64,000 bases of DNA from Notospermus geniculatus (lineage: Eukaryota > Nemertea > Pilidiophora > Heteronemertea > Lineidae). The notes under the pieces were generated by a model. It had not been told where the DNA came from. It did not search any database and worked only from the letters and a program-made list of their open reading frames with translations. Numbering within the stretch: position 1 is the stretch's first letter; each line of letters opens with the position of its first letter. This document shows, in pieces, positions 33,257 to 44,091 of this stretch. The position numbers and the translations under genes are program-made. The stretch lies in NCBI GenBank assembly GCA_002633025.1, contig NMRB01000343.1:62084-126083 (forward strand). Reading direction: 5' to 3'.

Positions 33257-33374
33257 GGGAGGTTTCGCAAGCGCCCGGTTTGGCCATACGACGACGTTTA
33301 TCTATTGTTTCGGTATACCCACACAATAGATAAACGTCGTCGTAGGGCCTAACCGGGCGCTTGCGAAACCTCCC
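33257..33374. mobile_element. TA-flanked hairpin MITE (GGGAGGTTTCGC termini)
   Basis: A 118-bp near-perfect hairpin starts GGGAGGTTTCGCAAGCGCCC and ends in its inverse. TA lies at 33255-33256 and 33375-33376. The inner arms pair through GACGACGTTTATCTATTG. It shares GGGAG termini and the TA target with the element at 8125-8272. High arm identity suggests recent origin. Confidence 0.92.
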
Positions 33375-33405
33375 TATTACTAACAGAACCACTTCATTTC
33401 TTTAA

Positions 33406-33595
33406 AGGGGCCGCTATTGGGCTACTAACAGTACTTCTACTATGCAAAAGATGGCGCTAGTGACCATGAACTTGTGAATTGAATGTGGACATTGATGAAA
33501 TTTTACTTCAAAGTTGATGCCAGGTTGGATCCTCATGCCACCAATTCTGTGTTAGTAATCATATCAATATGCACTAAAAAGCCTCTGGAGGCCCT
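33406..33595. mobile_element. TTAA-flanked element (AGGGGCC / GGCCCT), copy 1
   Basis: TTAA lies at 33402-33405 and 33596-33599. The 190-bp body shares GCTATTGGGCTACTAACAGT, GGCGCTAGT, ATGAAATTTTACTTC and CATGCCACCAATTCTGTGTT with 57645-57863. No frame. Confidence 0.92.
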
Positions 33596-33599
33596 TTAA

Positions 33600-34470
33600 G
33601 TAACTAGGAAGGAATGGTTTAAGCTTGTGGAGGAATAAAACCTGACAGGTTTTATGCCTCCAAGGTTTGAGTAAGGTCTATAAATGAAAATATTTTGGTC
33701 AGCTCGAGAAAAATTTATTCCCAAAATAGAAATGAGCCTAATACAAATTAATGTTTGATAATGTTCGCTGGGGGGAAATGTGCCTTGGAAATTATTTCAT
33801 ATCTCACAGGAATGTCCTTTGCAATTGCGTTTTTCTTGCTTTTCATCGCCGGTTGGTTTCTTTCGCTGGATGCCAGCAGGGGGCAGATGGTCGGCAGTCT
33901 GCGTGATTACACTAGGAGGAAATTATGATGAAAGAATCTGTCTCCAGCATTGATTCTGATTGAATATTGATACTGGGAGCAGTGACACATAGGTAATCGA
34001 ATTCACACTATGTTGGACAGAAACAATTGCCTCTCAAGCGTATTCACGTGTGCAGTTGTGTACACAAGCTGCTGGTCAATATGGATGAATGTTTTTAAGA
34101 ACCTGTTTCATGTTGCATGTGGTGTAGACATGTACACACAAGACAAAGACGCTTCTTCTCAATGTACATTGCGACGTGACCAATGATAGGTGGAATGTCT
34201 CATCGTCTCATTCCACGCTGAACATAAAGAAATCGGTGTACTGGGAATGCCTCTACTTGTACAGGTATTTGTGGCCATCTCTGTTGAAGCAAGCTGTAGA
34301 CAGTTGGTGTTTACCATGATTTGGTGCATATGGATCGATTAATTCTCACCCTGCAGTTCAATACACTAGCATCATTAACACTCTGCTATCAGCTTAGACT
34401 AGGATTATCATGGCGAAGTGAGGATAGAAAGACAGAGATGAACCCAGTGGCTCTCCAGACACCAGAGCAT
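33600..34470. other. Intergenic
   Basis: No gene or bounded repeat that I can support. Confidence 0.4.
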
Positions 34471-35727
34471 CTTGGCTTTCGCTCCTTCGTATTGGAACTC
34501 ATACTGTCAGTATCTCCTCGCCTCCGGCAAACTAGCCATAGGGGAAAAGCAGGCAACGAAAGAGGCAGAGTGGTCAGACGCCGGATTGTCGTGCTAGGAG
34601 ACCACTAGTCTCGCCTTTAGCAATGGCATTTGTACCATATTCTGAGATCTATCATTATCCATCGCCAGAGTCGTGCTTAGTGACAATGACTGTCTTTTGG
34701 CTTGCTGAGAATGCTGTGGTCACAGCCAGCTGTACGGTAGTTCCTGAGGCTTTCTCTCTGCAATGATTCACAGCCACAGCGTCAGTGTGTGATGTAGTTA
34801 GGTCCTGTACAACAATTTATCATGTCTACAACCAACCGGTTCTTGTGTCTTGGCTTTCGGTCCTTCATTGGAACTCATACTGTCAGCAGCTCTTCGCCTC
34901 TGGCAAACTAGCCATAGGAGAAAAGCAGGCAACGAAAGAGGCAGAGTGATCAGACGCCGGTTTGTCGTGCTAGGAGACCACTAGTCTCGCCTTTAGCAAT
35001 GACTTTTGTACCATATTCTGAGATCTATCATCAGCCATCGCCAGAGTCGTGCTTAGTGACAATGGCTGGTATTCATAAAAGTTAGCAAATGCTTTTACTT
35101 AAGATTTGCACAGCGGTGTCCAATGTAAATGTACTACAAAACTTGAAGTAAAAGCATTTACTAGTTTTTATGAATATCAGCCATTGACTGTCTTTTGGCT
35201 TGCTGAGAATGCTGTGGTCACAGCCAGCTGTACAGTAGTTCCTGAGGCGTTCTCTCTGCAATGATCCACAGCCACAGCGTCAGTGTGTGACGTAGTTAGG
35301 TCCTGTACAACAATTTATCATGTCTACAACCAACCGGTTCTTGTGTCTTGGCTTTCGGTCCTTCCTATTGGAACTCATACTGTCAGTAGCTCTTCGCCTC
35401 CGGCAAACTAGCCATAGGAGAAAAGCAGGCAACGAAAGAGACAGAGTGGTCAGAGCGGTCAGAGGCCGGATTGCCGTGCTATAGGAGACCACTAGTCTCG
35501 CTTTTAACAATGACATTTGTACCATATTCTGAGATATTAGCCATCGCCAAAGTCGTGGTTAGTGAAAATGGCTATCGTTTGGCTTGCTGAGAATGCTGTG
35601 GTCACAGCCAACTGCAGTTCCCGAGGCTTCCTCTCGATGATTCTCAGCCACAGTGTCAGTGTGTGATGTAGTTAGGTCCTGTACAACAATTTATCATGTC
35701 TACAACCAACTGGATGGTTCTTGTGTC
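34471..35727 (+). repeat. Three-copy tandem array, about 378-bp unit
   Basis: Units start at 34471, 34849 and 35347, each with CTTGGCTTTCG. They contain AACTAGCCATAGG, GAGACCACTAGTCTCGC, GCTTGCTGAGAATGCTGTGG and CAACAATTTATCATGTCTAC. The middle unit is longer because it holds the 119-bp element at 35064-35182. Divergence of a few percent indicates real duplication. Confidence 0.92.
35064..35182. mobile_element. 119-bp fold-back family, copy 2 (empty sites known)
   Basis: The ends GGCTGGTATTCATAAAAG and CTTTTTATGAATATCAGCC are inverted. The inner arms pair as AAATGCTTTTACTT and AAGTAAAAGCATTT. The first unit of the surrounding array reads GTGACAATGACTG where this one has GTGACAAT, the element, then ATTGACTG. 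That gives the insertion point directly; the duplication is about 3 bp (AAT/ATT). Confidence 0.93.
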
Positions 35728-36469
35728 ATCATTCACTTTTCTTTACTGCCATCCTAAATGGTCGGAAAAACTCAAGGCGTTGGTGGCATTTGATCTTTCT
35801 TAGTGGTGTGACACTGTGAAGATGACAGCTATGTCATCCATAACCATTTCTCTCGCTTGTCTGTGGAGCACAATTTAGCTTACAGATGACTGAGTGGAAT
35901 AATGAGTTTTTTGTACATTCCATTGGCCACCTATTGACAAGTATTTGTTTGTCAACCACACTCCGCTATTGTGAAGAGACGAACACACTTTTGGGCTTGG
36001 CTACATCAGCTCCACTTATTAGGAATATCAAATCTCATGATAAGGGTGTGCAAACCCATGAAAACACCATGTGCGATCATGCAGTATCTGAAGATATGGG
36101 GTCGGATGTCAGGACAGAGGGTAGTGTCTGCCACTTACTGCAGTCTGACCTGGCACGGTCAGTGTGTAGTTGTTGCACTATAATATAGGGCCTACTACCT
36201 AGGTCACTCCAGCGGTCATCTTTCTTATACTTCCTACAAATTAAAGAGGTTCCTTTCCTCCCCTGAATCCAGGTATAGCATTAAAACACCACAAACCAGA
36301 GAAAAACCTCTCGGGCGGTTTTTCTCAAAACGACGATTTTGCTGATGCTGCAGTCTCCCTTGACAGGGCAGAAATTTGGTGGCCAACCACTGCGACTTGG
36401 TTCACCCTCCCGGATTGTCATCAGCAACACCGTACCTGTCCAAGCTGTATGAACTGATGAGTTCACCAA
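35728..36469. other. Intergenic
   Basis: Small perfect hairpin GAGAAAAACC/GGTTTTTCTC at about 36298-36325. No supported gene. Confidence 0.4.
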
Positions 36470-36896
36470 GCTTATGAATTTTTATCAATCCTTGTCATGA
36501 GAGGTGATGTCACTAGTGTCAATAGGCTGAAGACTTTTATTTGAGTCATATGAATAAAGACTAGCAAATGCTTTTACTTCAGATTTGTACAGCATTGCCA
36601 ACTGCATTTGTATTGCAAATTTCAAGTAAATGCATTTGCTAGTCTCTATTCATATGACGCATTGTAGTGAATGTGGGGGATACTGTGACTGCCTAGGTCT
36701 ATTGCTTGTACCTTCATAAATATGCACTGAGCACACATGACATCACATGTGCTGTGCAATGGTCCCCCTGGGATGCAATAAAAATGCTTAAAATGATGAG
36801 TTTGCTGATTTAAAAAAGTGACATGTTGCAGTTATCAATGAATTTGAATGTACATTATTAACGACATTTCAAAAATTCAAAATTTTACACAATGAA
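36470..36896. mobile_element. Truncated copy of the 17055-17395 element
   Basis: From TTTTTATCAATCC to GAATGGAGTCTCCCT the sequence follows the 17-kb element (AGGCTGAAGAC, CATAAATATGCACTGA, CACATGTGCTGTGCA, AATAAAAATGCTTAAAATGA). The left terminus is missing. It is interrupted by the fold-back at 36542-36660. Confidence 0.88.
36542..36660. mobile_element. 119-bp fold-back family, copy 3, nested
   Basis: The ends TGAGTCATATGAATA and TATTCATATGACGC are inverted, with inner AGCAAATGCTTTTACTT and AAGTAAATGCATTTGCT. ATT is duplicated at 36539-36541 and 36661-36663. The 17-kb copy of the host element shows the empty site (CTTTATTGTAGT). Length equals copy 2 exactly. Confidence 0.93.
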
Positions 36897-38479
36897 TGGA
36901 GTCTCCCTTTTTAAGACCAATCGGTCAACTGACTCAACCCTAGCTTCTGCGTTGAATCAGAATGAGGAGGTAGCCTAATTTTTTCTACCATTTGATGGCG
37001 CTGCGTCCGTATCAACTTTTCCACTGTGACGTTGTACAGAACGTCAACGTCACACTGCCGTGACGTTGTGGCTTCATGCTCGCACCGCACATTGCCACGG
37101 AGATGACGTCCTGAAGACAATGAAAGGGCCTGATTTGGTCGCAGCGACATCTTTCCGTGGAGAAGTGGCGACCCCCTCATTCCGGTCATACAACATTTTA
37201 TCATGAAGTCAATACAGTAAATGTCCATTTATTCCGTCATACTAAGTGAACGGTTGCACTAGCGAGCAACCAAAGTCTGCAGACGTTTGCACTGATCGGC
37301 TAATCACATTCTTCGAAAAGAAAATTGTAAGCAATACAAGGAATTCACATGAGGAGCATCCCTCTTTATCTGTCAAGTGGGATTTGAATAGTCAAAGATA
37401 CATCACGTTCAGCTGCCTCCCTCGGGAGTGCCAAGTGGCAAATTGATATCCGACAATAGATCGAATGCACTTTTGACAAAAAATGATCATGCCAAAGACA
37501 CAGCTAACTGTGTATATAAATATTACTAGTTCTAACTAAATGATCTATTGTTTGAAATATTTTTGAGTCACACGAACTGTACATGTACATGTACATGTAC
37601 TGTACACTTTCGACTGTAGAGTTCTTTGTCTGCTGACTTGATCTTTTCCGTGTTTGAAGTGCAAAATTAAGGGCTGATGAACTTTTCCAACACTCAGTTG
37701 AGATGATATTGTTGTTCGTAGAAAATTCACTCCTCCCTTCAGACATAATGACACCGTGCAAGGGTGACTCTGGTGCTGCCCCTATTTTAGAAATAGGTTC
37801 TGTGGTTACAGGGGTCTACAGCCGACCAGTCATGCAGTTTTGAATGATGGATTATAGATCAATCATAGACCCATCCTACCACGTATATGTGTATATCTGT
37901 TCCCAACACCTCTGAAAGTTGAAATATCACCCCTTTAAACCGTAGAAATTGATACTTTGTTGAAATTGCATGAATGAGAGAGCTTAGAAATGCTGAGTTT
38001 CTCATTATTGAGGGAGGGGGTGGGGCAAGTTCTATGCTGATGGATTCTTCGGGCTAGTCTTCATAGTGCGATGATTTTTGTGGGCGTGGAACGTGAGGAC
38101 TTGTTTAATAAAAATCTATAGAAATATATATACCTTGCCTAAGGATTGGTTTAAATATTGCTTAGTTTCGGATTTCGCTTTCATGTTGTGAAGGTTGCTC
38201 TAAATAAATAAATACTAAGGTAAACCATTGATTCTTTGCTCTCTTGCACCCAAACCATGCATTTTGAGTGTGTGTGGGCTGCCTTCAGTCATCCAAATTA
38301 AAGAAAACGTACGTGCCTTACTCTAGCTGGAGGTGCTTCACCACGCCATAGACGTAGAAGTCCCCGTTTTTCACCCAGGTACTGGAAGCTGTACATGTGG
38401 TTGGGATAAATCGCCGTTTAATAAATCATTGAAATAAGCCATTGAAACGTCTGTGTTTACTTCTTATGACGTCACATGT
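36897..38479. other. Intergenic; GC-richer patch and ACATGT repeat
   Basis: 36960-37180 is richer in G+C with several GACGT words, and holds a 105-codon minus frame without a domain. A short ACATGT repeat lies at about 37578-37600. No gene supported. Confidence 0.4.
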
Positions 38480-38623
38480 GCAACTAGGCATAAGATGACT
38501 TGGCATTATTCATGTTTAAGGGTTTTCTGTGGTGCTACATGTGTGGTCAAGAGTAATCTGGTCAACTGTTGCTACTCTACTGTATAAACCTCCTTATTTC
38601 TTCACTCTGTGAAAATTCCTATC
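38480..38623 (+). repeat. Flank duplicated at 40.1 kb
   Basis: GGCATAAGATGACTTGG, TTTTCTGT and GCTACTCTA, through GTGAAAATTCCTA, also occur at about 40135-40262. The two diverged copies provide one filled and one empty version of the nested element at 38624-39921. Confidence 0.85.
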
Positions 38624-38654
38624 AAAGGAGTAGGAAATAAAAGTGGAAAATAAG

Positions 38655-39684
38655 ATAAATAAAAAGGCAATTTCCAGAGTGTTTGCGAATTTTCGACCCC
38701 AACCGGGGTCTTCTTCAGGCTGGAACTTTACAATCCGAAACTCTAGAACAGTCTGAGCTGAAACCCAAATGTAGATTAGAAGTATCCCATCCAAACAGGA
38801 CGTGAGAGCAATTAAGGAAAGAAAGGGTACAAGCCCCCAAAAAGGTGGTTGCTCAACCTAACAGAAATGTAATTAGTGAATGTAAGGCTTGAATAGGCTG
38901 AAGGGAAGGGTGTATAATATAGCTTGGAGGAATTAAACTAACAGTATAATTATACTAACAGTACAAAACCCCAAGACTATAGTAAAGTCTTCGTCCATGG
39001 TCTGTTTCTAAATTTTCGTTGGTCAGGTTTTGTAGGTGCTGTTCACCTAGGTTTCCTTTCTTTACTGTTGCCCCTTCATTTCTTATTATCTTGCTCTTCA
39101 TTTCTTTTTCTAGGCCCAATTTTTTATCACTTCCTCATACATTCATGGTTTAATATACATTGTAAATTACTCTTACTATAGTCTTGGGGTTTTGTACTGT
39201 TAGTATAATTATACTGTTAGTTTAATTCCTCCAAGCTATATTATACACCCTTCCCTTCAGCCTATTCAAGCCTAAAGCTGGATTTAGCTGCACGCGGTAT
39301 GCGGATTGCGGAACGCGGTAAGCGGAAAGTTCAATGCATTTCTCATACAACAAATCGCTTCCGCCGGGGATTCCGCGGCCCTATACCGCATTCCGCGTGT
39401 CAGCTAAATGCAGCTTTACATTCACTAATTACATTTCTGTTAGGTTGAGCAACCACCTTTTTTGGGGCTTGTACCCTTTCTTTCCTTAATTGCTGTCACG
39501 TCCTGTTTGGATGGGATACTTCTAATCTACATTTGGGTTTCAGCTCAGACTGTTCTAGAGTTTCGGATTGTAAAGTTCCAGCCTGAAGAAGACCCCGGTT
39601 GGGGTCGAAAATTCGCAAACACTCTGGAAATTGCCTTTTTATTTATCATATATTGTGTGTCAATTTTTGTGCTTTTCTTCTCAG
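38655..39684. mobile_element. Inverted-repeat retroelement-like insert, 11-bp target duplication
   Basis: Arms of about 330 bp (38655-38986 and 39174-39648, the latter enlarged by a MITE) are nearly identical and inverted. TGGAAAATAAG is duplicated at 38644-38654 and 39685-39695. Each arm carries CTGAAGA, a GACCCC-GGTT-GGGGTC hairpin and GAAA (39583-39610 in the right arm), flanked by TTCCAG and CTGGAA. This resembles a hammerhead-ribozyme core. Inverted repeat units, variable-length target duplication and such cores are features of Penelope-like elements. No reverse transcriptase is present. Confidence 0.7.
39273..39418. mobile_element. Innermost MITE (TAAAGCTG termini)
   Basis: The ends TAAAGCTGGATTTAGCTG and CAGCTAAATGCAGCTTTA are inverted. 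The interior is GC-rich with CGCGGTATGCGGATTGCGG-type repeats. The opposite arm of the host gives the empty sequence (CAAGCCTTACATTC), so insertion at TA is visible, with one T changed. It lies three levels deep. Confidence 0.92.
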
Positions 39685-40084
39685 TGGAAAATAAGAAGTG
39701 GGAAATTTTGGAATTTTGCGCGAATTTTTCAATTTCTGAAATTGGGAGAATTTTTTTCCCCATTTTGAGAAATTTTCTTAAAATGACATTTTGTCTGATT
39801 TTTCGGGTGATATATCTCAAATTGGGAACAAATTTTCTCCCAATTTGAGAAATTGAAAAATTCGCGCAAAATTCCAAAATTTCCCACTTATTATTTTCCA
39901 CTTATATTTCTTACTCCCTTCTACATAACTTCTATTGCTTTAATACTCTAGATTCGTTCTTCTAAGGTTACTTCAGATATTCATGCTGTAGGTTTAGGCC
40001 TAGCCCACAATATAGATCATACAAAGAATTTATTGATTCTATTCAACATAACTGACCAATGAGTGAGTCTTGCGTTACTTGCAC

Positions 40085-40330
40085 TGGGCCTTGGTGTATT
40101 GTGACCCAATACCACCAGTTGCTCCTGCAAATCGGCATAAGATGACTTGGTATTACTCATGTTCAAGAGTTTTCTGTAGTGCTACATGTGGTCAAGAGAA
40201 ATCTGGTAAACTGCTGCTACTCTATGGACTTCCTTATTTTTCAATCAGTGAAAATTCCTACACAACTCTTATTGCTTTAATATCAGTCCTTGGTGTATTG
40301 TGACCCAATACCACCAGCTGCTCTGGCAAA
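40085..40330 (+). repeat. Direct duplication, CCTTGGTGTATTGTGACCC
   Basis: GGTGTATTGTGACCCAATACC and the following CACCAG occur at about 40090 and 40283, 193 bases apart. The intervening part repeats the flank at 38480-38623. Together they show a small segmental duplication. Confidence 0.75.
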
Positions 40331-40549
40331 ACGGATAGCACTTCATCAAGAACAGAGATTACCATCAAATGCGCCATGCGAACATGCCTGCCTGGTGGTT
40401 TTTACAAAAACATTCCTTTGCTTTGATAAATCGATCTCAGTTGACGTGTTCCAAGATTTCTTCTCCATGACTGTAGAAAGGAAGATTGTACTTAATAAAT
40501 TATTTCTTGAGTAGTGGTGTTGTACACAGATTTAGGTTTGCTGGAAGAG

Positions 40550-40601
40550 TCTGGTGGTGGTGGTGGTGGTGGTGGTGGTGGTGGTGGTGGTGGTGGTGGT
40601 G
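40550..40601 (+). repeat. TGG trinucleotide microsatellite
   Basis: About 17 perfect TGG units, ending at an N at 40602, so true length may be longer. Confidence 0.95.
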
Positions 40602-40642
40602 NGCATTTTAGCACTTTTATTCAGCCTTCGTTAGTGAGTTGA

Positions 40643-40847
40643 AGGACCACGGTATTGCCACTTTTTCTCGACAGCTGGAGCCACCGCGCCACTCACCAAC
40701 CCAGGGACTAACTACGTTGTCGGCGAATTGACCCGATTTACTACGTACATTTCGTAATGCATTTTTGTAGTTCGTCTTACTGCCGCTAGGCGGCTCCCTC
40801 TACGTCGGCATTCAAATAACGCATTTGAGATCCAACACCGTGCTCCT
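40643..40847. mobile_element. TTAA-type element, copy 2 of the 30524 family
   Basis: It matches both ends of 30524-30867 without the roughly 165-bp internal piece. The right TTAA is intact (40848-40851); the left is TTGA (40639-40642). CTTTTTCTCGACAGC, GTTGTCGGCGAATTGACCC and TGCCGCTAGGCGGCTCCCTC are present. Confidence 0.85.
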
Positions 40848-40959
40848 TTAATATAGGGTGAAATGTACTTGTTTCGATACAGTTAGCATGAGTTTGATCA
40901 CTGAAATTAGTTTGATGGCCAAAAACCTAAAAAATAGACCTGGCGCCCCGTAGCGAGAC

Positions 40960-41450
40960 TTGGCGAACCCCTGCGCCCATATTGCGACCATGGACAGTCT
41001 CGTCCATAATAGGCCAATGAAATTACATTTATTGTTTCTCGTCAGTTTTTTCAGAATTTGATGGTTTTTTTCATTCATCTTTCATCATTATTTTTTTCAT
41101 GGAAAATTTCAACCCTTTTCGCACACAATAAATGGCATTTACAAACTTTTTTTACATGTACGCCCAAAATGTGTTTTTCTGAATGCAAATCAATTCCGAA
41201 ATGGCAATTTGTGCTGTGTGAAAGCTGGTACCTGTAAATCCCGGGCTGTAAATATGACATACAAGCTGCGTGGGCTTTTTGAAAGTGGCGGGAGAGCAGT
41301 TCAGTGGCAGATTTTTGCCATTTTCTGAAAAAAATGAAATTTTGGAATGACATTTTTTTGATGAGGGGCCAAAATCACATGCTGGCGGTGACGAGAAACT
41401 ATGAATGTAATTTCATTGGCCATACTGGGGCACAATATTACGATCAAGGG
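40960..41450. repeat. Imperfect inverted repeat, about 50-bp arms
   Basis: CCAATGAAATTACATT followed by GTTTCTCGTCA (about 41012-41045) is complementary to TGACGAGAAAC followed by AATGTAATTTCATTGG (about 41389-41419). The outer limits are unclear. Confidence 0.6.
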
Positions 41451-41459
41451 AACAAAGGG

Positions 41460-43210
41460 TTAAGTTGTCTTATTGATTTCTATTTAGTCAGTGAAGTTCT
41501 TGTAGCCATCATTTGTCTGTCATCAGACATCATTCCTCGGAGACATAATGATAAAATATTGACTTATTTCCCATTATAAAGATCAGGTTTCCTCTCTGCT
41601 GCTTATTCTAACTTGGAGTTGCGTGTTCATGTGCTGTTCCTGCATTCAGAAAGTTTGCTATTTGTGGCTGTAACCGTGACTTGTGCAACCAGCTTTTCTT
41701 TTTCGCAGGTCAATCAATTATATCGATCTCAGATTGATATCATGGTTCGACTAGAAATGTGGGGCTCGGGTGTATTTCCAGAAGGGGTTTGCTATTTTTA
41801 GAACAGGATGGTTTTATTTGTACCTTCGACGTCTGGTGCGTGCATGTCATATCAGTGCAGAAGTATTTTCGTTCGTTGTGGGGTTTTTTTCTAGCCACAA
41901 AGTATTTGCTGGTTTACTAAAAATTTTCCACTGATACATGTACATGTATAAACACAAAAACTGAGGATAGTCTATTGAAAGAGTGTATGTCAGAAGTAAA
42001 CTTGAAGTGTACATTTTCCATAATAAAGTGCTCTCAGAGGTACAGCATGTAGTTGATCAGTCTTCTGCCTTTTCTTGGGTAAAAAAAGAATCAGTTGGAT
42101 TCCTCATAACTCATCTCTGGTGAGCTTATGTCATAACATGTCATTTGTCACCCATCATAATCCGTTGTCATGGAGTGGACAGAGGTGGTATTTCCTAATC
42201 GCTTGGCTTAGAAACTTGAAACTTTGTGCGAGGGTACCTTGCGTCAAAAGTACCGATATTTAGCATACTTGCCTGTACGGGGCACTCTGTGATGACATTA
42301 ATTTTTAGGGGTGGACCTCCTGAATACTGTTCACTATAATCATGCAATATTTAATATGCTCTTATGAGACTACATCATTTTTAATTCGACCTATTTTTTA
42401 AGGTCAGAGAGGTCAAAGCTCAAAATGTGACTTGTGACAGCACAATGAATCGGAATGCGCAGGAAAGAAGACTCAAGATGATACTAGAGAATAATTACAG
42501 AAATGACAAAGTCAAATATCACAATGGGCAGACTGTGCTGAAATCAACAAACCGTTGGTTCACCTTGGGTCTTCTTCTGTGCGCATTCCGACTCATTTTG
42601 CTGTCATGGGTCACAAATTTCATTGTGGGGTGGTATTGGTACATTTCATGGTGATTTGACCTAGAGTGTCCTTAAGGCAATTTTTTCAAGATGGCCACAT
42701 GGGACGTCATTGACGGCGTTGGAAACGTACAGGAGAAAGTATGGGCGTCGCCTCATTAACAGTGACGTGATGCTGCGCCCGACAAGGTTCTGTCTGATGA
42801 CATTTTTCCCAATTAACTGCAACCATGTAAGAAGATTTTGATATCACCAACTTTATAGAATTGGAGCTGGGAACATCATACAGGTTGTTCGCTGTCACTT
42901 CCTTCATGATAAAATAGTCTTAGACATTTTCCCTTTAATGCCATGAGCTGAGCAGCACTAATTACATGACTGCGTGTTGTAAAAATCATCCTGCAGTTGT
43001 GGAGAGATATAGACAATATAATTAGATGAAATTCTAAAGCTTCTTCTGTCAAGTACATTGTATTTCTGATGATTTCTGACGTAGCTGGGAATTCATCACA
43101 GGGCTCGATTCATTTCATGTGAACCAAAATAAATTGTCATGCACTTTCAAGTACAACGTTGAAGAAGCGTACAAACAACCAAGTTTTTGAGTAGTCACAG
43201 GCTGAATTTG
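41460..43210. other. Intergenic; fragments of the GTCCGTC repeat family
   Basis: 42380-42430 (AAGGTCAGAGAGGTCAAAG) is a degenerate piece of the family arrayed at 45-47 kb. Short frames have no domain. Confidence 0.4.
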
Positions 43211-43212
43211 TT

Positions 43213-43455
43213 GAAGGGAGTAAGAAATAAAAGTGGAAAATAAGAAGTGGGAAATTTTGCTCTTTTGCGCGAATTTTTCAATTTCTCAAATTGGGAGAAA
43301 ATTTTTCCCATTTTGAGAAATGTCGCCCGAAAAATCGGACAAACTGTCATATCATTTTAAGAAAATTTCTCCCAATTTGAGAAATTGAAAAAATTCGCGC
43401 AAAATTCCAAAATTTTCCACTTCTTATTTTCCACTTTTATTTCTTACTTCCTTTC
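43213..43455. mobile_element. Hairpin MITE (GGAGTAAGAAATAAAAG), intact copy
   Basis: The ends GAAGGGAGTAAGAAATAAAAG (left) and the inverse CTTTTATTTCTTACTTCC are matched for about 50 bases. The inner arms pair via GCGCGAATTTTTCAATTTC. It is the uninterrupted equivalent of 38624-39921. Confidence 0.9.
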
Positions 43456-43459
43456 TGTA

Positions 43460-44085
43460 ATTTTACCACGAGAACTTCTCTCAACCCCTGCGAAGCCCCA
43501 GGTTGCCATGCCTCTTGTCAAACCTGGATGTAGGATATCAGCTGAGTGCAAGACCCATGGGCCTCTTGTTCTGCTGAAAAGTGCCAGCGCCAGTGCCAGA
43601 ATATAGCAGTAACACGTTTGTTTGAACTGCCTGTTTGTTTCTATTAGTCCTCTGCCATTGCAGTAAAAGAGATAGTTCCACATGATAAGATAGACAGAAA
43701 TATTTATGTGATGTGCTGTAGATTAATAATCCCGTACTCCAAGACGCAGGATGAGTTTCAGATGATTTGGGATGGTGCACCATGCTCAGACAGGTATAAC
43801 CTCGAACCATATATCAATGGTAATTGAATACTGCAGTCAGAGGAATGGTGATTAAAAACGTGTGCTGGATTGAGAAATGTGGTGGGGACTTTGTTGCAAA
43901 CACAAAACCATTCGTTTTGCAGAATTTTCAATTGAGGAGTATAATGTTTGTATCTTTCTTCAAAGAATAACAGAGATATGTTGTCGAAGTGGCCGTTTGT
44001 TTACCCTTAATGGGGTGGCACCTGTGATCTGCAAAAGTTTGGATTGTATTGCAGTTCTCTCTGGGTCCCTTCAAGAACTACAATG
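43460..44085. other. Intergenic
   Basis: No gene supported; overlapping frames of both strands at 43385-43810 have no recognisable domain. Confidence 0.35.
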
Positions 44086-44091
44086 TATTAG

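Larger units (their letters stand above)
38624..39921. mobile_element. Outer hairpin MITE (GGAGTAAGAAATAAAAG), interrupted
   Basis: The left piece (38624-38654, AAAGGAGTAGGAAATAAAAG) and right piece (39685-39921) together equal the 243-bp element at 43213-43455. Shared internal words are TTTGCGCGAATTTTTC, CAATTTGAGAAATTG and TTCGCGCAAAATTCC. The 1,030-bp insert 38655-39684 splits it. Confidence 0.9.

Noticed and set aside
36911-37228. 105-codon minus frame in a GC-richer patch
   Set aside because: No domain, no splice support; the GACGT-rich composition alone explains the open frame.
38594-39848. Membrane-like proteins encoded by both inverted arms
   Set aside because: The identical residues come from the inverted repeat itself; there is no conserved retroelement domain in the frame.
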